A stretch of 64,000 nucleotides of DNA from Thermothelomyces thermophilus ATCC 42464 (taxonomy: Eukaryota; Ascomycota; Sordariomycetes; Sordariales; Chaetomiaceae): the NCBI RefSeq assembly GCF_000226095.1, contig NC_016472.1:8556001-8620000 (forward strand). Reading direction: 5' to 3'. How positions within the stretch are numbered: the first letter of the stretch is position 1; the number at the start of each line of letters is the position of its first letter. Made by a program: the position numbers and the translations under genes. Below are positions 53,822-64,000 of the stretch, piece by piece. Under the pieces are notes generated by a model. The model was not told the DNA's origin. It saw only the letters and a program-made list of their open reading frames with translations, and made no database searches.

Positions 53822-56379
53822 ATGGGGAGACGGCCGAATGCGCTCATCTTGCAGTATTTCGAACGAGGTCCGAAACTGCAGGATCAAAGCAATCGCTACC
53901 CCCACACCTGCAAAGCGTGAGTTTACCGCTCTTTTGTTCCCCTTGTCACTGGTCGTTGTTCCCACCGCTTGTTCGTGCGAGTCGCTTGTTCGTGCGAGTC
54001 GCTTGTTCGTGCGAGTCGCTTGTCCGTGCGAGTCGCTTGTTCGTGCGAGTCGCTTGTTCGTGCGAGTCGCTTGGTCATGGCCATATTGTTAACCGATCCC
54101 TCCTCGATTGCAGATGCGGAGAACATTTCCCACGCGGCCGACTCGACAGCCTGACGAGCCATCTGACAAAGAAATGTCCTGCCATTTCCGAGTCGGAACG
54201 AGTCAGCGCTCTCCTGGCCCTGTCTGGCATGAGCCATGCGCAGCAGCGCTTTCAACAGAGTCAGCAGGCCCAAGCGCGTGCCCAAACGAACGGGTCGGCG
54301 GTTGATTTGCCGATGATGCAGCGCGACTGGACCGCCCTCGGAGTTCTTGCCGAAGTATCGCGACAAATCGATCTGAACGAGAAAAACGACGACCGCGGTC
54401 AGCCCAATGGCACTGCCCCCTCTGGCCCCTCGCCGCCCGCTGGGCAGTCTACAGAGCGTTTCGAGCTGCAAGACCAGTTTATTATCGAGAATCCCCCGTT
54501 GCACCAGGAGAGTAGCACGTCCCAGCCGCCAAAGTGTACGTCGTCAGTAGAACACAAAGTGGAGGGATGCGCAGATCTGACTCGTATGTAGCTGAGCCCC
54601 GGCCGGAAGAGGCAGACCGCGCGCCCACTGCCGAAGAGCGTCTTCAAGAAATTCTACGGGCTGAAGATGCGCAATCATCCGAGTCTGCGAATATCAGCAT
54701 GGCCGCCGCCGCCACCGCTCGCCTGCATCCTCCGTATCTCGACCCTGAGATACTGGGCGAAGAAGCCGCAGCGGCAGCCGAAGCTGCTACTGCGACTGCT
54801 AATGCTGCTGCTGCTGCTGCTGCCGCCGCCGCCGCCGCCGCGGCTGCGGTCAACACCCTTCCGGTCGCGGATATGAGCGGGACAGAGGAGTCTGCCCCGG
54901 GCCCAAGCACTCCTGGGATGGCAGCTCCGGCGATGCCAACACCAAGCGCGCCACCGCCTTGGGGCGAGATCACATATGCGACTGATACTTTCCAGACCCC
55001 CGTTACACATAACAGTCCCATGCAAACTACATCAGCCACTCCTGGCAAGGGAGTCTTCCGCCTCGACGGCGGCCCGAATGGTGCCAAGTCTCGCCACTCA
55101 AGGGCCCGGTTCAATGCGACGAGAAGAAAAGAAGTCCAAGAGGTCCGGAAGATTGGCGCCTGCATTCGGTGCCGAGTCCTCAGAAAGACCTGCTCTCAAG
55201 GCTCACCCTGTGATACCTGCCGAAAAGTCTTGTCTCCCCGAGTATGGCGCTCCGGATGCGTCCGCACAAGATTCTCGGAGCAGTTAGACCTGTACTCTGC
55301 AGGCGTTCAAATTGTGCTTGCCCAAGCGAGAGTCAATTCCATCAAACAATCCATGAACCTTGGCAGCCACGGTGTTGTGATTGAGGCCTCACACTTCCCC
55401 GAATGCGGCCCTCGTCTCCAGCTTCAAGTGCTGCAGCGCGACCCCGACCGGGACGCCGAGGGGAAACCTATCGATCCGAGTATCGTGGACGACAGGACGT
55501 CGACTTATCCCATTGTCATGCTCGATAATGACAACCAGGATGTCCCAGCCAAGGTTGAGGCGTACATGCGCGAGATCTTGCCCGAAATGATTCAGCGAGA
55601 GCCTTCTCACTTCATGCAAGTCACGCTGCAAACCGCAGCCGACGTCGCCAGCAAGACAAACGACGAACTGCTCAAGAAGTCGCTTGAGCTCTGGGGCCTT
55701 GTAGAGATATTGGACCGTGAGCGCCAGTGGACCATCAGCGCCAAAACCTGGGCCGAAGACGCCCCGGCCAGGACGATCAAGGAAGACACGGATGGGGAGC
55801 TCTTCAATACGATCTGCCTCCAGCTCGCTGCCGCAGCCGAGAGGAAGGCCGCATCCACCAGCAAGACGCTCCTCACCGGTATGCAGCGCGTCCTGCAAGA
55901 CAGCAAGGTCAAGATCGATTTCAACATGTACTTTGCCGTCCTGATTCTCTTAAACTGCGTCGAGAAGTCCAGCTGGGCCTTCAAAGCCTGGGAGCAGGAA
56001 AACTTGCGGCACCTGTGGCCGCTCGAAAAGGAGCCCGTCAGCTTCGCGCAGCAGGGTTATGTCATCGCTAACCTTCTGCATATGCTCCTGGGCATTCGCA
56101 AGGCGCTTCCCCGGACGACGCGCCGCGAGGTCGACGGGAAGTTAGTCACCGAAGAGGAGAACCCGGCAATCCGTGAGTACTTTGAGGCCATCAACCTCGA
56201 CTGTAAGTCCCTTTTTCTGTTATCGGCCAATTCATCTCTTGCAATGTCTCTGACTGGTCCTGATTGCAGTTGCCAATGTCAAGGCAAAGCAAGAGCGCCC
56301 TACCTTTTCGCCCACCGATTCCCGCTCGTTCGAGCTCCTCTTCTGCTCGACTCTTCTTCTACCTCACTCGGACCCTTGA
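53822..56379 (+). CDS. Transcription-factor-like protein with BED-like and Zn2Cys6 zinc fingers
   Basis: Exons 53822-53916, 54114-54535, 54592-56202 and 56270-56379. Introns of 197, 56 and 67 bp keep frame, giving 745 residues. Residues 25-53 (YPHTCKACGEHFPRGRLDSL, then TSHLTKKC) form a CX2C..HX4C finger resembling BED-type DNA-binding fingers; the first intron falls inside it. Next comes a Gln/Ser-rich linker and, near 450 bases into exon 3's first part, an alanine run. The fungal Zn2Cys6 cluster starts at about residue 363 (CIRCRVLRKTCSQGSPCDTC), with spacing CX2CX6CX5CX2CX12C; the last gap is longer than the usual 6-8. A long helical region follows (about 420-700). Likely a nuclear DNA-binding regulator; targets unknown. 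The last exon is the least certain. Confidence 0.85.
53967..54068 (+). repeat. 17-bp minisatellite, six copies, inside intron 1
   Basis: Six head-to-tail copies of GCTTGTTCGTGCGAGTC. Only the fourth differs, by one T-to-C change. It lies wholly inside the 197-bp first intron of the two-zinc-finger gene. Confidence 0.95.
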
Positions 56380-56888
56380 TGGTTTCCGCCCCCGTTGGCA
56401 ACGATCTGGGGAACCCAAATGTTTGTTTTTTTTTTTCTGTATGCTTCGATTCTGGTCGTGTGCCGGCCGAGCGCGATGCTCGCCTGTGATGGCTCACGAC
56501 TTATGACTGACTACGCCATGTACGACTAGCCATGAGGTTTTCCGGCGCCGGATGGCCTTGAGGTGCAGTAACAATTGGCTTTGACTAATGACATGATGCG
56601 CTCTTCGCCTTCCAAGTGACAGGTTGAGCGGGCAGTGTTGGTTGGCAATTTGTCGGGAACACACTCTGTCTGGAGCATAGAGGGATACGACTTCCCATCT
56701 TTTTTCGTGATAGAATCAATACCCCGGTGCGGACTCGGACACCAATCGTCTGATACAACGGTCCGGCATCCGAACAGGAAAATAAAATTGTGTTTAACGA
56801 CGGACCGTCCCGTCCATGATAGTGTGTTGTTGCATGCAAACCCCGCTTCAACCAACGCACCCAGCCCCCCAGCCCCAGGAAAAAAAGA
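56380..56888. other. Convergent intergenic region
   Basis: 509 bp between the 3' ends of the zinc-finger gene and SEC5. Nothing but likely 3' untranslated DNA. Confidence 0.5.
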
Positions 56889-59800
56889 TCAGACCACCCG
56901 ATTGCTCCTCACACTCCCGCCCGTATCCCTTCTCTCTAATCCCGCTCCGGAACCGGGACCTGGCCCGGCCCCCCCACCACCGCCACCACCAGTGGCGGCG
57001 GCTGCCCCCGCCGCCGATCTCTTCGGCCTCCTAAAGCAAGCAAACTCGCCCTTGCTCGCCTCCCGCAGCCTCTTCAAGACGGCCCGCATCTCGGGCAGCT
57101 CGGCCTGCAGGCGGGCGCGCGCGTCGTTGTCGGTGCGGCCGTCGAGCTCCTGGTAGATGGCGCTCTGCAGCTCCGAGGCGCGGTCCGTGGTGTAGTGGCT
57201 CAGCGTCTGGGCGACGAACTCGACGTCGAGCGTGGCCTGCATGAGGGCCTCGAGGTGGTAGCGCGGGCGCGTCTTGAAGGCCTCGAACAGCTCGCGCGAG
57301 GCCTGCTCGAGCAGGTACGAGAGGATCTCGGTCGTCAGCGAGGCGGCCGTCGTGGACACCTGCGTGTGCACGAGGACGAGGCCGAGCAGGGCCTCGTAGA
57401 CGTAAGGACGCACCGAGCGCGGCTTCGCCCCCGGCGGCGGGGACCAGTCCGGCGAGGAGACGCCCGCGCGGATGATGCGGCGGAGGTTTTCGATGGATGG
57501 GCGGGTGTAGGACTGGAAGAGGCGGGCGTCGATCTGGCTGAGAACGTCGCGGATCGTTTTGGTCTCGTCGGTGAGCTTGACGGAGAAGGCGTTTTCGAAT
57601 TGGGTGTTGAGGGACGGGACCACGGTTGAGCGCAGGGCCTGGAGATTGCTCAGAGTTAGGAGCATGCGGACGTTCTATAGGTGGACGGGTGGTCAGCTGT
57701 CGGCCCTGCTTGGTGGGAGAGTGAAGCACAGAGAGAGAGAGAGGAGGCGGGGACGGGGAGCCGTGGAGGAGAGTGACTTACTCTATCGCCTGCGTCTATC
57801 GTGCCTCCGCCTAGCGTCGACGCTGAAGGCTGTGAGACTGCTGGGTTGCTCACCAAGACGTTACCATCAACCTCTACTGTCCACTCGTCGTCGGCTTTCT
57901 TGGGGAAGCGTTCGGCGTTCTCGACCATTCCGCTCAGGGCTTTGTAGAGTGTGGTTACGTATTGGCTGCGCACCATCTGTAGCAGTTTTGTCGGCGGGGG
58001 GGTGACAATATCCCCGGCCCCCGGCTTTGACATGGCGTCGGATATGTAGAGGATCTTTTGCATGCCGCTGAGGAGGGCGCCCTCAAAGGCGGCGAAACTA
58101 GCCGGCATCCTGGTCACGTCCCGGCTGTCCGGCGACCGGTTCCAGTCTTCCACGTACTTGATGTTCTCGGCGTCCCTGTTCCATGCCGCGCAGAGTGCCG
58201 TCACGCATCTCTCCCTGGCGATACCAACGAGCGTTCGCACCTTCTCAACCTCGGCAGCATCTCCGCTGCTAACGGGAGAGATGGAGGCCATGTCCGAAGC
58301 ACCACTCCCTACAAGTGCTAACATCTTGGAGAGAAAATGCACTCCGCTGAGTGAATTAGACCAGGGCGGCCAGAACGCAAACTTCTCCCAGGGCTCGCCT
58401 CTCTTGGGCGATGGGGGAGGTGGATTACTGGGGTCAAGATTAAAGCGAGGATCTCGCGGCGTCAGCGATCCTGATGCTGAGGCGGCGCCGGGAGTCCCTG
58501 GAGACTGCGGTGGCATTGGGGAGAAGAGCAACGAGATATCCTCCGGCGGGGGGCCGGCAAAAAACATGAGGACGTGATCTCGGATCATGCTGACCAGTTC
58601 CACAGTGCCCTTTTGAAGATCCGAAGCACCCTGCTGTGAAAGCCGGTGGTGAGGCTCGGACTCTCCGTGATAGCCAAGAGGCATGCTCTTCTGCGTCTTG
58701 CCATCGATGAAGCCCTGGACGGTTTGCCAGAACTCGAGCACCTCGCCCAGGATGCCCTGAGGAGCGAGCAAGCTGTTCAAGAAACTGACGTTCATCTCCC
58801 AGAGTTCAATGACGTCGGGCGAATCGAAGGATTTTGACATCACCTCGACAGTCTGCCTCCCGAGTGTCCGCATATGGGATGCGATCGTTTCTGGCTTCGG
58901 GTTCTCGGCGTTTGCCAGTCGCCGACGCAGGATCTCAATCTCCACCTTGGATCGTTCAGCCGTGGATTGAATCTTGCTCTTCAGGTAGTCGTAACGACTC
59001 AAGAGCCAGACCCAGATGGGGTTGTCCTCGACGCCGAGCTCCAGGAGGAGGGTAATGAGCTCCATGTGTTGGTCGCCCCCGTGTTGCCCCGGGGTGTCAG
59101 CCTTGGCCACGTTGTAGGGAGAGATGAGCCTGCGCCAGATGTCCCGCTTGAGGACCTGGATCTGCTCCTCGACATCGTGCCACATCCGCGCTGCCAAAAG
59201 AATCCGGTACAGTTGGTCATCGGTAGGCTGCGCCGACTTGAGCTCGTCGGCGAGTTGTTTTGCCTCATCTGCGAACTTCCTCGCTCTGGTGTACTCCTCG
59301 ACCAGAGTCTCGTAATCCTTGCGCTTGATGCTGTCGGCTATTGCTGCGCTCGTCTCGACATAGTCCTTGTATTGGTCAAGAGAGGAGGCAACCGTTTTGA
59401 GGTGTTCCTCCTTCTCCCTACCGCCCAACGCAGGGCCCCATACCTCTTCTGCCTTCGCCGAAACGTCTAGAAGCGGCGCTTTCACACCCAGCACACCGTA
59501 CTCGCTCTCCTTTACGAGCGCATTTTTCTTGCGAGGGTCCGTCGCAGGTGAATGCGGGCCAGCCAGGGGCGGCGGACCGCTGGTACTTCGAAGGCTGTTC
59601 CTGCTAGCATGACGGGAGTGGCCCCTGGCGCGCGGAGGGTTGGGATCGGCGCCACGATACTTCATCTCCTTGTAGACATTGTCGATGGTCGCTTTGGCGC
59701 GGACGAAGCGCTCAAAGTTGGACTCGACAAGAACCTTGAGCGACGCCGACTTTTGATCGATCGACTTGGAGAGGACATCCAGCCCGTTGATCAAGGACTG

Positions 59801-60273
59801 CGTATCGGCTGTGGCATGCATCTGAGAGAGAAACAGGGCGGGGGAGAAGGTCGTCGAGGAGAGGAGGAACCGGTTGCCTGCCGGGAGAGCAAAGGGTCAG
59901 TTTCGCTTGTCAACGCCTAGCCACTCACTTGCCACAGCTAAGACTCACGAAGCCTCACGTCATCCTGCAGCGGGACCCCCATATGTTTCAATGTCCGTAC
60001 CACGCTGTCGGTAGTGCCCAGGGGATCTGGTTCGTCCCTTTGCACCAGGTTGCCCACGCCGTTGCCCGAGTTCTCGGAGCCCGGGACAACGCTGCTTCTA
60101 TTGCCCACGGCTCGCTCGAGGGCCTGATACCTCGACTTCCTCCTGTTTGCCTTTTTCTTGGCGGCCTCATCTTCAGAACCATCGCTCTCATTGTCCTTTT
60201 CGGCCGGCCATTGGACGGGGTTGAGCGTCGAGACCTGGTAGAAGTCGAGGACCGTCCGCTCGAGATCGGCCAT
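56889..60273 (-). CDS. SEC5: Exocyst complex subunit Sec5
   Basis: Tethers secretory vesicles to the plasma membrane at growing hyphal tips with the other exocyst subunits. Exons 59949-60273, 57782-59877 and 56889-57674 (introns 71 and 107 bp) give 1068 residues. The N terminus MADLERTVLDFYQVSTLNPV is followed by a Lys/Glu-rich stretch. The Sec5 domain proper starts with TADTQSLINGLDVLSKSIDQ, then VESNFERFVRAKATIDNVY, a pattern shared by exocyst rod subunits. The body is helical with a Pro/Ser loop near residue 515. The C-terminal exon continues helices (NVRMLLTLSNLQALRS) and ends in a Gly/Pro-rich tail. Somewhat longer than yeast Sec5 (971 residues), as usual in filamentous fungi. Confidence 0.93.
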
Positions 60274-60983
60274 GGCGGGTATCGCCGTGGCGTGATATCA
60301 TACACCGTGGGTATCAATCTGAATTACCCAAGATTGTGCGCTCAGGTAGCCCCTATCATCACCTCCGCAAGCTGGCCTGTATCGTTTGTCGCGGGTCTTG
60401 CTGTCGAGTTGGATGAACAAGGGGATAAGGTTGGAGTGGGGCTACTAGTATCTTCACAGTGGTTGGCCGCGGCGGTTGTATCAGGTAACTATGCGGATTT
60501 ACCATCCACTTTCAGCACAAAGCTGTTCACCGCCCGCAGGAACCTTGCACGTGGAAAGGATACTGCCGCAGTATCAAGGCGGTGAAAGGGGCCGGGCGGG
60601 CGAGGGGTATCAAGTGGGCCTGCCCGCTCTGTTCCGGACACTAATCCGTACACTAACGTTACGGAGTAGTGCCCTACGTAATGGCACCCTTCGGCGGCGA
60701 GCTCGGTTTTATTGCCACCGACGGCGACCGACGCACAATCCTTGCTCTGCACGGGCCACTGCCGTTGTCCCGGAGTGTATCCGTAACCAAATCCTGCATC
60801 ATGTGGGTTCCATGTTGGCTTGCAGCGAATTCAGAGAGTTTTTATCTCCACGTCTGTCGGCAGCCAAAAACATTCTTCCTCTTTGCAGACCAGGTGGTTG
60901 TACCGCGACGCTCTAGCCCGCCCAATTTTTTTCTTCAACCACCCCCGCTATTCACACACACGATCCCAGGATATCTGCTTAAC
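60274..60983. promoter_or_regulatory. Divergent promoter region of SEC5 and IDH2
   Basis: 710 bp between the two start codons. A TCCGTAC...GTTACGGA hairpin-like pair lies at 60645-60665. No gene. Confidence 0.45.
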
Positions 60984-62480
60984 ATGCTAGCCCTCCGCTC
61001 GATTGCTGCCCCGGTGCAGCGCCAATGCTGGCGTGCAGCTCCCCGCGCCGCCGTTACCCTTTCGCTGCAGGTGTGCTATACAGCTTCACCAGCTCCAAAC
61101 TGTCTTCTCCCTTCCCTCTTTGGCTAACATCAAAAATCTACAGAACCAGAGGCTGTACTCGTCGCAAGATCGTGTCGCCAAGTTCAACGGACAGAAGGAT
61201 GCGCAGGTAGGCAGCTCTCCGACTGGGCGAAAGTGCAATGCGCCGTCCGTTGCGAACCGTTGGCTTGGCATATGAAAATCACTCAAACACCATGGTCCAG
61301 CAAACGCTCCACGAGATAAACCATGCAGCTAATACCCCTCTGTAGGGCCGCTACACCGTCAGCTTGATTGAGGGTGACGGCATTGGCCCCGAAATTGCCG
61401 TTGCTGTCAAGGACATCTTCGCTGCCGCCAAGGTCTGTCGCCCAACTTCCGCTCGCCCGGCGTCTCTACACGGCTTATCTCACGAAGTTCTGACACAACG
61501 AGACAGACCCCCATCGTCTGGGAGCCCATCAACGTCGACCCAATTCTCAAGGATGGCAAGACCGCGATCCCCGATGCTGCCATTGAGAGCATCAAGAAGA
61601 ACAAGATCGCCCTGAAGGGTCCCCTTGCTGTACGTGCACTGAAATCAAAGATCCCGTTGGGGTGGCCAGTATCTGATGGCGGTTCCAGACTCCCATTGGC
61701 AAGGGTCACGTCTCTCTCAACCTTACCCTCCGCCGCACCTTCAACCTTTTCGCCAACCTGCGGCCCTGCCGGTCGGTTGCCGGCTACAAGACCCCCTACG
61801 ACAATGTTGACACGGTCCTGATCCGCGAGAACACCGAAGGCGAGTACTCCGGTATTGAGCATGTCGTGGTGGATGGCGTCGTCCAGAGCATTAAGCTCAT
61901 CACCCGCGAGGCCAGCGAGCGTGTGCTGCGGTTCGCCTTCCAGCACGCGCGTGCCATTGGCCGCAAGAAGGTCCGCGTCGTGCACAAGGCCACCATCATG
62001 AAGATGAGCGACGGCCTGTTCCTCTCTGTCGGCAACCAGGTTGCCAAGGAGTTCCCGGACATCGAGTTCGACGCTGAGCTGCTCGACAACACCTGCCTGA
62101 AGATGACGACCGACCCTGTGCCGTACAACGACAAGGTCCTGGTTATGCCCAACCTCTACGGCGACATTCTGTCCGACATGTGCGCCGGCTTGATTGGTGG
62201 TCTGGGTCTGACGCCCTCTGGCAACATTGGTGACGAGTGCTCCATCTTCGAGGCCGTCCACGGCTCCGCCCCTGATATCGCTGGCAAGGGTCTCGCCAAC
62301 CCCACCGCCCTCCTCCTCAGCTCTTTGATGATGTTGAGGCACATGGGCCTGAACGAGTATGCGGACCGGATTGAGAAGGCGACGTTTGATACTCTGGCTG
62401 AGGGCAAGGTTCTGACCGGCGACTTGGGCGGAAAGGCCAAGACGCACGAGTATGCGGCGGCCATCATCGAGAAGCTATGA
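60984..62480 (+). CDS. IDH2: NAD-dependent isocitrate dehydrogenase subunit 2, mitochondrial
   Basis: Oxidises isocitrate to 2-oxoglutarate in the citric acid cycle as part of the Idh1-Idh2 octamer. Five exons: 60984-61070, 61144-61206, 61346-61432, 61507-61629 and 61689-62480. All junctions are in phase 0, giving 383 residues. The first 35 or so residues are an Arg/Ala mitochondrial presequence ([20 protein letters not shown]). Family motifs: [64 protein letters not shown], and the metal-binding [19 protein letters not shown]. Then [20 protein letters not shown]. The intact catalytic motifs fit Idh2, the catalytic subunit, rather than regulatory Idh1. Length is standard. Confidence 0.96.
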
Positions 62481-64000
62481 TATCCCTCTATAGACTGTAC
62501 TAGTACTGCGGCCAATGTTTGATTAGCATCTTGGCTGGTTGTTAACGATGACGATTGTAATGACCTCTTCAAATTCCATTGTGGGCATGCCCGATCGCGA
62601 AGGAACCGTACCTTAGACCCACTCGACTGAAGAAGAGTTCCAAAAGGGTGCCAGCCGGCAAACGGAAGAATCCAAACAAGAGGAGGGTTATGGGCGTCAG
62701 TTCGGGCTAACAAATGCGACTGCTGCGCATCCTCGAGCTGGACACCTTGCTGAGAAGGCAGGCCAAGCAGGTGGGCTATCATATTGTACAGATTGCTCGC
62801 GCGAGGTACAGTCAATTGAATGTGAGGGCGGGATGCTTAAATGAAATATAAAAAGGAGAAGAAAAATGAAAGGAGAGAGGAGTGGTAGGTAAGAACTAAA
62901 CAGAGGAAAGATGGAAGATAAACCATGGAAGCCTCCAATTATTGTTTCATGAGACAATTCATGGTTCCTTACTTGTACTAGGCATATCAGGTTAGATTGC
63001 ACATTGCATGCACGCGGGACCTGCACTTTTAGTTGAGCATCCCCAGAGATGCACTTCTGCAGTAAGATCCCGAAGTCGATGTTCCGTCCCTGTCAAAACA
63101 AGTCGGGCCGAGCACATAAGGATAAGGCACGGTCCGTTCGGCCATTTAACTCCGAAAGCCCCAGGCAGCGAAAAGTGTAGGATCGCTGGGCGGCGCCTGT
63201 AGTGTGAATTTGCAGGATGAGCGGGGATCGAGAAGCAACTCCTCCGAGAGCCAAGTTTCCCCGTCCCCCCAGGATCTCTTGGCTGACACCGCCATCCAGT
63301 GTTCAAAGCGCACATCGCTACTATCGTCGCCTCGCTTTGATGTCGGAATGCCGACGTGGAGAGGAGCATAATCCGGCGTCCGCTCTCAATACTTGCCAGC
63401 ATAAAGGACCGAACCTGAAGTCTCACCTTCATGATGGATGGCAACCTTGGTTGTACCGCATGAGGTATGTAATCCCAACCTGATCCCCCGCGCAAGCCCA
63501 AGGGAAGCCTGGTCCACTGAGTTCACTGGGAACTGGTTTGGAAACCGGACAGAAACCGCGCATGGTTGGAATGCATCGGACCCGTCTCGGCTGCTGCGGA
63601 ATACCTCCCCGTGTGCCGTCAGTCCCCCGCGAGGATTCTCCAGAGGCCAGTTACTTACCGTCCTCGCGTAAATGCTCGACGCCAGATCAAGAAGGCACAA
63701 GCGGGGAGGAACGGTGAAGAATTGCGGGGAGACTGAACGGAGTCGCACACGGTGAACGTGAAATTAAAATAAAGATGAATCGCGGAAGGTAGGATACACG
63801 TGTTCTCCATTCCCGCTTCACACGGGATGTTCCTGAATACGTGCAGCTCAGGGTGGCTCTCCCGCGGGGGAGTACTCGGAGGTCACGTCTTACGAGCAGT
63901 GCTGGGCTTCGTGCCGTCGGCCAGCGAGTGGAGCAGGGGGTCGGATATAATAGGTTGAGGAGCGAATCGAGGCTTGCCATTGACCACAAGTCAACATTGA
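62481..64000. other. Right-end intergenic region
   Basis: 1.5 kb without a gene I can support. One short open stretch on the minus strand at the very edge (about 63887-63985) reads like protein but lacks a start and a partner exon inside the window. Confidence 0.5.

Noticed and set aside
53923-54154. Repeated peptide RASRLFVRVACSCESLV as a real protein repeat
   Set aside because: It is the 17-bp minisatellite read in frame; the donor at 53917 and acceptor at 54113 restore the zinc finger, so the tract is intronic.
62992-63748. Minus-strand frames of 120-169 residues downstream of IDH2
   Set aside because: Overlapping frames with no resemblance; best read as non-coding.
1-64000. CRISPR array, bacterial operon signals or riboswitch
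   Set aside because: The window is fungal nuclear DNA; no spaced direct repeats of that type and no fungal TPP-riboswitch core were seen.

Overview
The window is nuclear DNA of a filamentous ascomycete. The genes carry many short introns (about 49 to 200 bp) with GT..AG ends and CTRAY-type branch sites. Families typical of Pezizomycotina are present (Cya5-type PPR protein, DUF2415, HeLo-domain protein, Zn2Cys6 factors). Coding DNA is GC-rich, and one transposon has been turned AT-rich in the way repeat-induced point mutation (RIP) does it. A Sordariomycete is likely, and a member of the Sordariales/Chaetomiaceae is my best guess. That guess rests on protein style, not on a marker gene.

Left part, 1-25.5 kb, is mostly housekeeping: CHO2 phospholipid methyltransferase (cut by the left edge), a small basic protein, translation factor eIF3g, a PH-domain protein, a 3.4 kb gene-poor stretch, a conserved coiled-coil protein, mitochondrial L-2-hydroxyglutarate dehydrogenase, a DUF2415 WD40-like protein, mitochondrial Hsp70 and SRP68.

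Middle, 26-33.5 kb, is the accessory-looking part. A 1588-residue Sel1/ankyrin protein with an unrecognised N-terminal domain is transcribed away from a 602-residue protein that joins a HeLo membrane-toxin-like domain to a degenerate protein kinase. The second protein has the layout of the animal necroptosis executor MLKL. The two start codons are only 320 bp apart. This pair is the best candidate in the window for an unusual system, probably self/non-self recognition or regulated cell death.

Right part, 34-64 kb: a Cya5-like PPR protein, an RBM26/27-like RNA-binding protein (PWI-like, CCCH, RRM), methylenetetrahydrofolate reductase, an intron-bearing tRNA-Ala(AGC) beside an exact tandem copy of its own 5' half, a DUF676 serine esterase, a full-length RIP-degraded Tc1/mariner element with TA target duplication, a protein with two different zinc fingers and a minisatellite in its first intron, exocyst subunit Sec5 and the NAD-isocitrate dehydrogenase subunit IDH2. 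The last 1.5 kb holds no gene I can support.

No operon logic applies. The genes are individually transcribed, and the suggestive arrangements are the divergent pairs HeLo-pseudokinase/ankyrin and SEC5/IDH2. Exon borders below were read by hand from splice signals, frame continuity and family resemblance.
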